A stretch of DNA of 64,000 nucleotides from Albugo candida (lineage: Eukaryota > Oomycota > Peronosporomycetes > Albuginales): NCBI GenBank assembly GCA_040437565.1, contig JBDOQK010000049.1, forward strand, positions 62,001 to 126,000, written 5' to 3'. Position 1 is the stretch's first letter. Every line of letters begins with the position of its first letter. Below are positions 45,111-56,058 of this stretch, one piece after another. Below the pieces are notes generated by a model that made no database searches, was not told the DNA's origin, and saw only the letters and a program-made list of their open reading frames with translations. The position numbers and the translations under genes were made by a program.

Positions 45111-46430
45111 ACCGAAGCTCATGCCACTATTGAACCCCTTTCATACCGTTGACCGGGGTCGAACGCGATGCCAGCACGGAGAGGGTGCGAAGTCAATTTA
45201 CGATTCCGCAAGAAAAGTTCGTTCATTGTCTGGGTCAACTCACGAAAGACCGGTTTTTATGGTTCAATTACGTTCGTTCATCTTTCCTAGGTCTTCCACC
45301 AAATGTATCGATCCTAGCTATCACGTCGCTATTTATCTCATGTTGGCGTCGAGCGAGGCCCTTTGCAGTTGACATACCGGCAGTTAGTTGTCAAGGGCAT
45401 GTGTACTTGGGGAGCTAATGATTTAATCAAAGGTTGTGATGTGAATGGGTAGAGGGTCTTTTGGAGTGTACGTCGTAGTTGGTACTCATTTATTTGTAAA
45501 TGTCATTTATGGGTCTATATCTATGCTGAGATTTTTTGGAATAAGAAATGGTCAGTTCGTATTCGAAGCATCACTTATTTGACCGAATGTTCTTTTTTCG
45601 GAAGATGATACTGTCAACTGACGAGTGATANNNNNNNNNNNNNNNNNNNNNNNNNNNNNNNNNNNNNNNNNNNNNNNNNNNNNNNNNNNNNNNNNNNNNN
45701 NNNNNNNNNNNNNNNNNNNNNNNNNNNNNNGCAGTTCGTTGCGATCAAGGTACTTGGGTACATCAAGGTGAACTCCAGCACGTATACGCTTCGATGCAAA
45801 TCAGTGAACGGGTCAAGCTCGTAACCTCTTTAAGATGGAATTTTCCTGCCTGATCTCATCCGACCAGTACTTCAGAAATCCCTGTGAGATGCGTAAGACA
45901 ATCACATCGAACCGAAGCTCATGCCACTATTGAACCCCTTTCATACCGTTGACCGGGGTCGAACGCGATGCCAGCACGGAGAGGGTGCGAAGTCAATTTA
46001 CGATTCCGCAAGAAAAGTTCGTTCATTGTCTGGGTCAACTCACGAAAGACCGGTTTTTATGGTTCAATTACGTTCGTTCATCTTTCCTAGGTCTTCCACC
46101 AAATGTATCGATCCTAGCTATCACGTCGCTATTTATCTCATGTTGGCGTCGAGCGAGGCCCTTTGCAGTTGACATACCGGCAGTTAGTTGTCAAGGGCAT
46201 GTGTACTTGGGGAGCTAATGATTTAATCAAAGGTTGTGATGTGAATGGGTAGAGGGTCTTTTGGAGTGTACGTCGTAGTTGGTACTCATTTATTTGTAAA
46301 TGTCATTTATGGGTCTATATCTATGCTGAGATTTTTTGGAATAAGAAATGGTCAGTTCGTATTCGAAGCATCACTTATTTGACCGAATGTTCTTTTTTCG
46401 GAAGATGATACTGTCAACTGACGAGTGATA
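44931..46430. repeat. gap-flanking assembly duplication (700 bp)
   Basis: Bases 44931-45630 recur at 45731-46430 around the N run 45631-45730, identical as far as I can see. Open frames at 45121 and 45921 are one and the same. Confidence 0.9.
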
Positions 46431-46893
46431 CTATAAGTTGGTTGTTGATAAACGAAGCAGGTGGTTGATTATTCGAAATACAACCGACTTTCTCTATGAA
46501 ATGAAATTACGACTAAAGCTAAACTCCTACCTAAGTACTTCACCAATGAATGCATTGGAAGGGATGGACACTATCGGTGATTCCCATCTATCTATCGTCG
46601 AAATGCCAAGAACAAAGGAATAATGCATTGCATCACCTGTACCCGACGCGCGTGCATAACTCTCACCAAAGTGATGGCTGGCGTCAACATTTTTATATAA
46701 AGATTACATGTTTTCGAAAGAATGCGTACACTTTCGGTTAGGGGATCACCATATAGATGAGATGCGCTCACGAAAGGCCGATTCTATATTTAATATCGAA
46801 ACTCTACACTAAAGTTAGCCCACTTTATATATACGCAATGGTTTTTTCTTCTGGAGGTTGCATACCACTCACTCTTCTCATTGTTAAAAAAGC
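46431..46893. other. 5' flank of the GH72 gene
   Basis: An open frame at 46438-46623 has a faint likeness to copia gag text, but too little to call. The last 100 bases are T-rich before the ATG. Confidence 0.4.
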
Positions 46894-48419
46894 ATGAACC
46901 ACCGAATCAGCTTTCTCTTATTTATACTATTCGGTTTCCATGCCAAGCTTTATAGCAGCAGCCCGATTACAATTCAAGGCTACAAAATGTTCGATGCGGC
47001 CGGGAATTATTTTCCAGTCCGCGGGATGGACTACTTTCCACGTCCGAACAGTGGACCTTTGAATGAGAACAACTACGACTGGTTCACGGATGACCACATT
47101 GACGTCTGGAGAGATCACATCGCCGAATTTAAGGCGCTCAACGTTAACTCCATTCGATTATACGCTGTAGATCCAACGAAGAGCCATGACAAGTTTATGT
47201 GTGCGCTCGAAGCAGCCGGAATCTACGCAATTGTGGATCTAGCCGCTAGGTTCGCCCCATCTCTCATTTTATTCATCGCTCATTTCTAATCGCTTACAGT
47301 TGCGAGAATTGCGCAATTACCAAGGATATCGCTCCCACCTGCTATCCGAAAGAGCTGAAAAGCAGAGGAGAGTTAATCATTGCCGCGTTTGCAAAGTATC
47401 AAAATGTGTTGGTACGTATTCGCAACAATCGGTCAACTTTCATTGTTAACATATGTCTTTAGGGATTCAGTGCTGGTAACGAAGTTAATCTGGTTGTCTC
47501 GGATTGGACAATAAACGCATCATGCCAGAAAAAATTCATTCGTGACATGAGAAATTACATCCAATCATGTTCCTCCTCCATGCGGTCCATTCCCGTCGGG
47601 CTCGCGGTCGCCGACACGGACCGCATTGCAAACGCACAGTATTACAATTGCAGGACCAATGCGTCAGACACTTTGGAGAACGCGGAATGGTTTGGGCTGA
47701 ATGCGTACTTGTTTTGCGATGGAACGTACAACGATCGGAAGACACCACATCCCGGATTCAGTGGTCTTTTGAAAGATATACAAAGTGCCGAGCCTTCTAT
47801 TCCGATGCTACTCACGGAGTATGGATGTTTGGATGCGAGTTTCCCATCAGCTGGAGAACATGCTGCACAGAGAACATGGATTCAAACCGCTTGGCTGCAC
47901 AGCTCGCTGTTTCGCGAGTATTTTAATGGAGGTTTTGTGTTTGAGTTCTCTACGGAGAAAGCAAATTCACAATCGACATCCAATTTCCCATTCACATCGT
48001 TTGGGCCACAAAATTACGGCACGGGGTACTTTTCACCATCCGAATGTGATCACGACAAGATAAAGTGCACGTTCGTGCGTCAGCCAAACTTTTACAATCT
48101 ATCGAATGAGTTTGGCCAGGTTTCTATCGCCCAGGAACCAAGTAAAAATGCATTCACACCGTCCACAAGCCGATCAAAACCTCCATCGTGTCCCCCGAAA
48201 TCACCATCGCTCTCATCTGTTTCATGGAATGGTGTAGAACAAGTCAAAAGTCTTGCTTGTCCGTCAAATGCCAAGAGCTTCCAGTGCACTGCCACGTCAC
48301 TCACGAAGGAGACGGCGCAGGCTGGTCAATCTCCCAACAAAAAGTCAAATGTAGGTTCCATCACATTCGCTCCACACGCATTGTTCCTCATCCTTCCGTT
48401 CATGATCCTCATGATGTAG
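46894..48419 (+). CDS. GPI-anchored beta-1,3-glucanosyltransferase (GH72), three exons
   Basis: Exons 46894-47249, 47300-47411 and 47463-48419; introns of 50 and 51 nt. The 474-residue protein starts with a signal peptide (MNHRISFLLFILFGFHAKLY). The GH72 barrel follows: GYKMFDAAGNYFPVRGMDY, NVNSIRLYAVDPTKSHDKFM, GIYAIVDL, GFSAGNEVN with the acid/base Glu, and LLTEYGC with the nucleophile Glu. After the barrel comes a Ser/Pro-rich stretch, then a hydrophobic tail (HALFLILPFMILMM) that fits a GPI-attachment signal. The family (Gas/Gel/Phr) lengthens and branches beta-1,3-glucan in the cell wall, the main wall polymer of oomycetes. A C-terminal Cys-rich module of the CBM43 type is not evident. 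The first intron has a weak GTTCGC donor but restores the family alignment. Confidence 0.9.
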
Positions 48420-49044
48420 TGCTGATACTCATATTTATTTTGGACCAATGAGATCTTGATGCAATTATCGACGTCGATGTAGGAGGTATATATAAGAGTT
48501 GGTGCATGTAATCTCATTCAGTACACCGTTTGATTGACGCTGTTGTTATCGCGATTATTTGTACTCTGCTTCGATGGTATAGTGCAAATTCCTCAACATT
48601 CTAATTAACAAAACGATTGAATTGGATACGTTGAAATAAACAGATTATATACGGGTCTATTCTAATTGTTTCCTAATTTGTATGTCGAAGGATCCCAGAG
48701 CTTGCAAGGAAGAGGTAGAGACGTCCATCGGAACAGCATACCAAGGCATTGTAAATAATATGATGTTGTATTTGTGGGATACTTTTGTTAAACGTGTATA
48801 TATGATCATTAGCCGGATTATATTGAAGAGTACTCGACATGTAATATTGGTTAGATAAGGACAGCAGGTATAGTGTGGTCCAATAATTAGTTTTGTAGAG
48901 TACCACACAATCCGTGATTGGTGTGCTNNNNNNNNNNNNNNNNNNNNNNNNNNNNNNNNNNNNNNNNNNNNNNNNNNNNNNNNNNNNNNNNNNNNNNNNN
49001 NNNNNNNNNNNNNNNNNNNNNNNNNNNGCTGAATTCAAGTAAAA
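48420..49044. other. intergenic with assembly gap
   Basis: AT-rich sequence and the N run 48928-49027, without repeated flanks; no supported gene. The gap lies just before the ATG of the next gene, so a 5' exon could be missing. Confidence 0.5.
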
Positions 49045-49969
49045 ATGCAGCGAAACGCAACGCTTCCAAAAGAAGCGCTCAAAGAGAAGAACATGGACGG
49101 CAACAGTGTAATCAACCTTGCTTCAGTAGTAAAGTATCCATCCTCTAGTCAGTACGATCGATTACCTCCATTAAATCCCGATGATTTGCATCTGCCTCCG
49201 CCGCCTCCATCCGCCGCTGATAAAACTGTGCAGCAAAGCGATCACATCACAATCGGAGAAATATTTAAAGAGTTATACGAAAAGGCAAAGGAAATGTACG
49301 TTTGATCCACAAGTCATTTATAAGCGCTCACATCTCTAAAGTGTATTGGGCTCTACGCTATCGGACATTCTATCGATCATGCGGTGTTTCAATTACCTCA
49401 TTGCAATTTCTATGATCGCTCTTTGTGTCGTACAAGTTGTACAAATAAAGTCTGTATCTGTGGGTATTGGCAGCGCGCTATCCATTGTCTACACTATGTA
49501 AGTGCAAAATGCAGCATAGACCTCTTCTGACTATTTTGATATCAGTTTGTTTGCTTTATTGCTGTTTATCTATGAGATGCGAACGGAAGCCGCTGATCAG
49601 CTGATACGCATCCATTTTGGCTTCATGTACAACCCATACGGTCGATGCTTGTTTCTGATCATGTAAGACATGGCATTTGTGGAGATTATCGAGTTTATCC
49701 ATCTATTGTTCTGATTTGAACGTAGGATCTCCATATTCCCAGTAGGAATGCTCGGTGTGTACGGAGTGTTGGTATCCGTGATGGGCTTTCTCAATGCGTA
49801 TTTCAACTTTTTTGTGATAACAAAGGTTTGTTATAATTTTTCTGCTCTACATCACGCGGAGAGCTTACGTGTTATGTAGCATCCAAGTTTTACTCGTGGA
49901 ATACCAGAATACCAGCCACCACCGATACCGTCTTCACGCGCAGATATGAGAGCAAATATATCATTTTGA
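49045..49969 (+). CDS. TVP15/COPI-associated-like tetraspan membrane protein, five exons
   Basis: Exons 49045-49295, 49342-49497, 49546-49662, 49726-49825 and 49880-49969; introns of 46, 48, 63 and 54 nt, all GT-AG. The 237 residues start with a polar cytosolic region including LHLPPPPPS. Four hydrophobic spans follow (NYLIAISMIALCVVQVV, VGIGSALSIVY.ILFALLLFI in two, and ISIFPVGMLGVYGVLVSVMG). The segment RIHFGFMYNPYGRCLFLI between spans 2 and 3 and a Pro-rich tail (GIPEYQPPPIPSS) are as in the COPI-associated/TVP15 family of Golgi membrane proteins. Family assignment is by motif memory and so moderate. An acceptor 8 nt downstream (exon from 49888) would switch to another open frame. Confidence 0.62.
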
Positions 49970-50288
49970 ATCACGATACCGTAATAGATAGTAATATATT
50001 GCTGGAGCGGCTCAAATTGTTGAACGCATCTACTGGGGAGATATTGTTCGTCAACTCGAGACTCTATTTATGTCATTTGTCAACCATTGACGGGCGAGAG
50101 GGATGCTACTCGCGCGGTTCTGATCGAGATTGGCTTTGCACGAAAGATGGATCCGTGTTGGTATCAGCTAGTATTAGCTTAGCCATTTTCCTTTGACTTC
50201 GCAGATCGTGAGCTATGCTGCAAATCTAACAATTACATCACTCGTTTTGGCGCTTGTTTCCTCATTCTTGCGTTCATTGTGTCTCTGA
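49888..50288 (+). CDS. possible alternative 3' end or separate gene, two exons
   Basis: From 49888 a frame different from the TVP15-like ending is open for 91 codons to 50160. A 44-nt GT-AG intron (50161-50204) then leads to an exon with a hydrophobic stretch (ANLTITSLVLALVSSFL) and a stop at 50288. It has no ATG of its own, but joining it to the fourth exon of the TVP15-like gene through the AG at 49886-49887 keeps phase. It could be an alternative end of that gene, a separate gene with an unseen first exon, or chance. Nothing in it is recognised. Confidence 0.25.
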
Positions 50289-50518
50289 GACACGTAGGTG
50301 AGAATGTTGAGTTATCGGAGCCATTCGGCGATTTTAATTTGGTCTGTATTCATTCTTACTCGGCTTGCTAGTCAGAACAAATATTCTCAACTGAAATGAG
50401 AAGTCTCTTTTTGACTTCCAAAGGTACGCAACCAACACCGGTAACAATCATCTTTGGACTTGACGTGGACTCATTGCATATCGTTGAATCCGTGGGCAGC
50501 TTGATCGAAATGATGGTT

Positions 50519-51340
50519 TCAGCTTTGATAACGCATTCCGCAGCAATCTTTTTGCCGAACTATTTCGACTCCATTGTACTTTTGCACGTCCGCTTCCTGA
50601 AACCTTCTTTTCAGAGTCGATTGCTGCTCTCTCAGCAAAAGATAGAGATCTCGATTGACATGAGTTGAATACTGAATCATTTCGCGCATCTCACAAAGGA
50701 CATCGCAGAGCTTTCCCAGAAACGGATTCATCGATTCTTCTGCTACCGTCGTCCTGGATTTTGTTGGCGGTACATAATTTGATGAATTTTCTTTAAAGGT
50801 ACTGTCCATTACGAGATTGTGCGCATCGTTATTTCTTTTTTGCGTTTTCTCGATCGATAATCCAACTTTTTCGAATTGTTTGCATTGTTTATAACGTTTC
50901 CCAGACGCAATGACCCTCAAATCGTCAATTTGAACTTGGGTAGTTGCTTTCTGCGTAGTCTGAAGAAGTCTTGTATTGATTGTGGTCTCCTCGGCACGAT
51001 CAGCTGATGTTGTTCGAATTGCGCTTCTGTCCTGAATTAATGTATTGAAAAAAGTTATTTTCTCGATATCCGTCAATTTAGTGTATTGTTCGAAATACAC
51101 AGAATGCTGCTGTTTCAGATGTCGTAACATATTATCCGTTCTCCACGGTCGCTTGTAGTAGGTCGACTTTTTGGCGCGTTTCCGCTGCCGATGACTATCG
51201 ATAGGAGAGGAATTCCGACCAAATTCACAGAACCGACACGTTAAGCTCGTGACTTCGTTCGCCTCTGAATCGTACGACATGATTTTTAATCCGAAACGCA
51301 GAATCCATTCCTCCTTGTATCGCGATTCCTTTTTCGCCAT
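50519..51340 (-). CDS. BED-finger-like protein
   Basis: ATG 51340, 273 residues, no intron; a longer frame begins with a non-ATG codon and is not preferred. Residues about 10-90 hold a Cys-Cys / His-His arrangement: LTCRFCEFGR, then about 40 residues with WRTDNMLRHLKQQHSVYF. This is the layout of a BED-type or related zinc finger, as found in transposase-derived DNA-binding proteins. The form FGL.I.SYD...VTS..CRFC....R..NMLRHL..QH is one I recall as common in oomycetes. The C-terminal part is charged with a helical segment (MNPFLGKLCDVLCEMREMIQ). No catalytic domain. DNA binding is an inference. Confidence 0.6.
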   Translation of the reverse strand: MAKKESRYKEEWILRFGLKIMSYDSEANEVTSLTCRFCEFGRNSSPIDSHRQRKRAKKSTYYKRPWRTDNMLRHLKQQHSVYFEQYTKLTDIEKITFFNTLIQDRSAIRTTSADRAEETTINTRLLQTTQKATTQVQIDDLRVIASGKRYKQCKQFEKVGLSIEKTQKRNNDAHNLVMDSTFKENSSNYVPPTKSRTTVAEESMNPFLGKLCDVLCEMREMIQYSTHVNRDLYLLLREQQSTLKRRFQEADVQKYNGVEIVRQKDCCGMRYQS

Positions 51341-54300
51341 ATTTCTTCTTACCAAATAGTTCCAACAACTGTCAAATGTTGAAGTTGCCGTTCAATTAGT
51401 ACCTTTCTGTTACAATTCACATATAACTGTTGCGCAGTCTAAGACTTTGGTTCAGTTGAATGTGAATACTCAATTCCAATTTCATCACTCGAAACGAATT
51501 GTACGAGAATTGAGTTTTGTCAATGGAAAAAATGCAGGTAGAATATTCTATCTTGATCGGAATCAGCTCCCAGACTGCCGGGACATCTCGGTCTGTCAAA
51601 AGAAAGTCTTCTGTACTTCCAGATGAGCTAAGCCTCATTCTGCTTGTTCACCCAAGAAAGATATCTATGCTCTTATTTCTCCTGGAGATACATTTATTTA
51701 CTCCCCACATCCGCAAGTTATTTGCATGATTAAATAAGTGTAGTACAGATATGCTAGACACAGTATAGAGTAAGCACATTCAACATTATCAAGAATTATT
51801 ACAGTTGATCAAATTGACATATATGACTCAAATTGTGTGAGAACAATACAATCAGACACGCTTATATCCTACCAGAAAGTTTGCCACCAGATCTTGTACT
51901 GATGCATCCATCTACAATATGATAAATTTGATAGGTCTACACATAGTATCATATGGTACGACATCGCCTTCTACCCTCTCCGCATTGTAAGGTTGCAAAG
52001 TAAGGAAAGACTATCTTACGATAATTATCTATGCATAGGTGAATGAGCGGCAAGGTACCAGTGCGCACTACTGACAAGTTAACAGCATTTCTGTTATCGT
52101 ACAATCCTTACTCTTATTACGGGTCCGATAAAATATGACAAGATATGAATGGACGAGAATTCAGCGAGCTGTTAATTTTACTTGAAGAATAAAACGTTTT
52201 GAAGTGGTTCAGATTAGTTGCTGACAGATAGTTGAATCAGAAAGACAGGTTGTTTCAGAATCCTAGGTAAAATGGCTTGTTGTTGGGGTTGATGCTCATT
52301 TATAGGCAAGAGGGGAAGTGATTTTATCAGTAAGCTAAACGTACCCTAGTATTTTTTCTATACATAATTCTCTGAATCCCCCAATTCATGAGAAGCCAGG
52401 ATCACAGCTTGAACAATGTGTGAATCAAGAGTAAGTTCCAGCAAAGCACTCGACTTCAGAATGAGATGGATGAGCCAGAGCGTTCAGGTGATCACATGCT
52501 TATGCGTACTGTCCCCCGTAGAACTATGTGATGACCCCTTTGACTACTTCCAGTTACTCCATATCACATGAAAGCAGAGAAATTGCGTCGTGGGACTATA
52601 GAATAGCGAAGCACCGTTTTGTCGCAATGATTACAGGATATTGAAAGTGGGCATTAGCCAACTGGTAAATGCTTGAGTTTTCGGATTCAGACCTACAGTC
52701 TTGCTAAGAAAACGCTGCCGTGAAGTTGCTCACCAACTTATTGTAGCTCGAATTTCTTATTCCTGACTCAGCTTGCTCTTTGTGAATTATAAGCATATTG
52801 ACTTTTTTACCTGAATCCTTTGTCTCAACATGTTACTGTCACATGCGGCCAGAGACGAAAAGCCGTTATACATTGATTCGAGTCTTAATTGTCAATTCAG
52901 GGGGAGAATTTTATAAAGTAATTCTCAGGGAGAACAACTGATTTATCTTCCCTTTGAGTAACCAAATTCCCGCAATTTTTTAGCATTGCTGATAATCCAT
53001 CGATTCTTTTTCACCGAAAAATTGCTCTGCAGTTAGTATGATCAAAGTCCTGCTGCATCGGTACGGGTAAGGATGAAAATTGTTAGCATGCAAAAAGCTT
53101 TTGCCATTGTGTCTTTCTAATCATCATTAACTACATTTGTACCTTCTACCATTTTAAGTGCTTGCTCCTCCATCATCGAATTCATAAAATGAAATATCAC
53201 GTGATTATTTGTTCCATCTACGCTGCCAATAAATTATTCTCAGTTTTCATGAAAATCTGCTCGACCAACATGCAGATACGACTGCAGGTCATTTGGAATC
53301 GAGTAATAACATATGCGAAATAGCACTTACAGGTGACGCAGAGTAATACTGTATAAGTCTTTTGTTATTGAGCAAGAAGTATGAGTTGAGAGCATCCAAC
53401 TTACGAGGCTAAGTTATTCTACAAGGAAAGCGTTAGAGATACACAAAATCATTCTAGTATCTCCTATGCAACACATGATGAGTGCGCTCATCTATATGCG
53501 CATCGAGAAAAGCTTATTGACCCTGGAAAAAGACTTGCCGCTTCCCAAAGAGAAACCGTTAGAAATCAGACTCAGCAAACATTAGAAAACACCCGCAGTA
53601 ATGTGTAAAAGCGAGCCGCATTTTCGTCAAAGTGTTAGAGATCGTGGTCAGTAGCTTTATGTCGAATTACCTCAAGTTGCATGTAAACGAGAAATTCAGC
53701 CCGCTGTCAACATCAACGCGACTGTGTCCTGCCAAATCTTTGCTAACAACTCGAGTTCTGGTTTCTTGCTGCAACTTCGCTATGCTTCCATATTCAACCC
53801 TGAATCATCAATAACACGTCTAAGAGGTGTGTGGCCTCATACGATTTGGACAGCTCGTACTTGCTCTTTGGTTCGTATGATGCGCACCATGTAGAGAGCA
53901 GCAAAGTTGCTGTAGCCTTAAGAAATTGCTTCCATGAAAGGTGTTCCGACTGCAACTGAAACACGCATGTTGTGTATCCAACATAGCCTTTAGTACATTG
54001 AATTTCTTGATGTCTGACACTGCTCGCTACTCGGGAACATGATCACAATACAGATACACAACGAAGGGGTCAAGGCTTAGCTCATGATGATGGGCAATAA
54101 GGGTTGCCTAAAAATCTTCGGATTGTCTGCTACGATCGCGGCTAGTGTGTAGCATCCTTTCGCTAAGAAATCGAAGTCGCATTGTGGCACTCCTTCGATT
54201 ATTAACCTCATGTTGAGGCGTATAGAAAGGCACCCCAAATTCTCTGCATGGCTTGCCAAGATCCATACGTCGCAAAAGGTATTCAATTCGCTACATGACA

Positions 54301-54839
54301 CTCATACGATATCAAGTGTCAATGGCTCCCGTTTTCCCAAATATGTGAAAAATGGCTCAGAGAGCACCTTATCGTTAGCTCTTACTACAAAAACGGCGGG
54401 TAGCCGCTGGGATGCGCCATGAAGTATAGTCATTGTTCTCTGACGTTACCACATATTGACGAAATTGCAATAAGGTACTCGAGAAATGGAGCTCTATGTA
54501 GGAATTAAAGATCCATCGACAAAAATTGAATTGCTTCACTATAAGACTTAATATGGTGCCAGTCGCTAAATGACCTTGTCAGCACCGTATGAGTACAAAG
54601 GAATTATGTAAGAGAGACAAAACGCCGTTGTTGTGGAGCCCTGATTGAGTTTTGCTAGCCCGGTAGTTTACGCTAGCTTGTTTGTTTTCCAGACCTTAGG
54701 ATTCTTACCTGGTCATAGTTATTAATTCGAGTAGCAATCTTCTGGAGCATGAGAGAACATCAAAGCGTCACTTACACTGATACAGCTTGTTATCTGTGAT
54801 CGAAAACCCCATGAAATAAAGTACAATTCAACTTCCATA
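51341..54839. other. gene desert, no supported gene
   Basis: About 3.5 kb of AT-rich sequence with many stops in all frames. Small frames (53632-53814 plus, 53820-54020 minus, 54077-54301 minus) have no recognisable content and may be decayed element text. No end repeats or RNA genes found by eye. Confidence 0.5.
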
Positions 54840-55620
54840 GGGAGCTTGGTTGGAAGCCCAAGCAGGTGCGCTTTATACGCCGCAGTATACTTTGCTTCGT
54901 ATTGTCTCCATCCTCAAATGAGCGTATTAGGGCAAAGTAGGAATGCTTTTCCATTGCGATAAACATTCACGCTGTTTTCATGCTCAGCGACCACTTGACC
55001 GTGACTCTTCACACGCTTGGTACATAAATGTGTCGATGTTGCCAATGTGCTTGTATTCCATCACCAGTGGCTTCATAGGTTTAAGATGAATACAATTGAT
55101 ATAACGTCTCATTTCCGTGTTTTTCGCCAAACTCAACGTATCTTTGCGGCATCGATCAGGAGCGATAGTAATCAAGTAAAAGTGACTGTGATCTGAACTG
55201 TCTTCGTATCAGCTACGCAATCGAGTGTTTCCATCCGAATAAGGCTTTCCATACCAAGATCCACGATCATTTACTGTTATTACATAGTAGACCATCCAGG
55301 CACTTGATTGCTCAGTATAAAGTCTCAACTACGATGAAATACGTGAATGCAAGCGCTAGTCTGTTGTTAATTTGAATGTGTTGTGTATTTGCATGTTGAA
55401 AAGAGGAAAGGTAGCATACGGACGATTCTGTCTCACAATGTCAGAATCGCACCCGACAGCAGATAAGTTTGATCAGCTCAAACAAGCGCAATGTGATCGA
55501 GACTATATAAACTCCATAGCCAACCTGACGCTACTTGGCTGGAGACCCAGTTTCGGTAGCATGTTTATTAGTTCTGTAGTCCGCAGGCACGTCAATAGTC
55601 GATCTTATGGCTATTGTTGA
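54840..55620. mobile_element. Ty1/copia fossil fragments
   Basis: A minus-strand piece near 54840-55000 recalls copia RNase H (WRQYEAKYTAAYKAHLLGL). A plus-strand piece near 55440-55620 recalls the end of copia reverse transcriptase (KFDQLKQAQCDRDYINSIA and a VVRRHVNS-like block). Both are old and broken many times. No LTRs or target-site repeats were found. Naming rests on motif likeness only. Confidence 0.4.
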
Positions 55621-56058
55621 CAGCACAATTCTCTGATCATAGTATCAAATCTTCCTGAAGATTACAGCACACATTGTATCGCTCGATTGAACAGAACTCG
55701 GCAGCAAACAACGTTCACTGCTTGAAAGTCGACGTTTCTGTGAATGTTACTCTGCGTTAAACTTCTTTGTGCGAACCAAAACAGAAATCATATGTGAGAA
55801 GCTCCTTTTGTTGTTTCTGCTGTGAAGTAAACGATATAAACAAGCAGCACCTAAAACTTTGAAACTTATAATTGAACGAATTGGTCTTCTTCGTGTTAAA
55901 AATGTAATGCCGTTTACGTTCAAATTGTATGATATCACTTTCATTAGTAGCTCTTCACTTCACAAAACGAATTCCTGCCACCACTGATACTCCTCGTAAC
56001 TATATAAACCCTCTAATATCTATTGAAATTCTCCTACATACTGTTCTCGCATTCAATC
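55621..56058. other. intergenic, no gene seen
   Basis: AT-rich 3' flank of the next minus-strand gene; nothing recognised. Confidence 0.5.

Noticed and set aside
45121-46218. Duplicated frames of 83 and 89 codons
   Set aside because: Same reason, around the gap at 45631; no protein features.
50396-50668. 90-codon plus-strand frame beside the BED-like gene
   Set aside because: It overlaps the BED-like gene on the other strand over most of its length and ends in low-information text; an outside chance remains that it continues the 49888-50288 reading.
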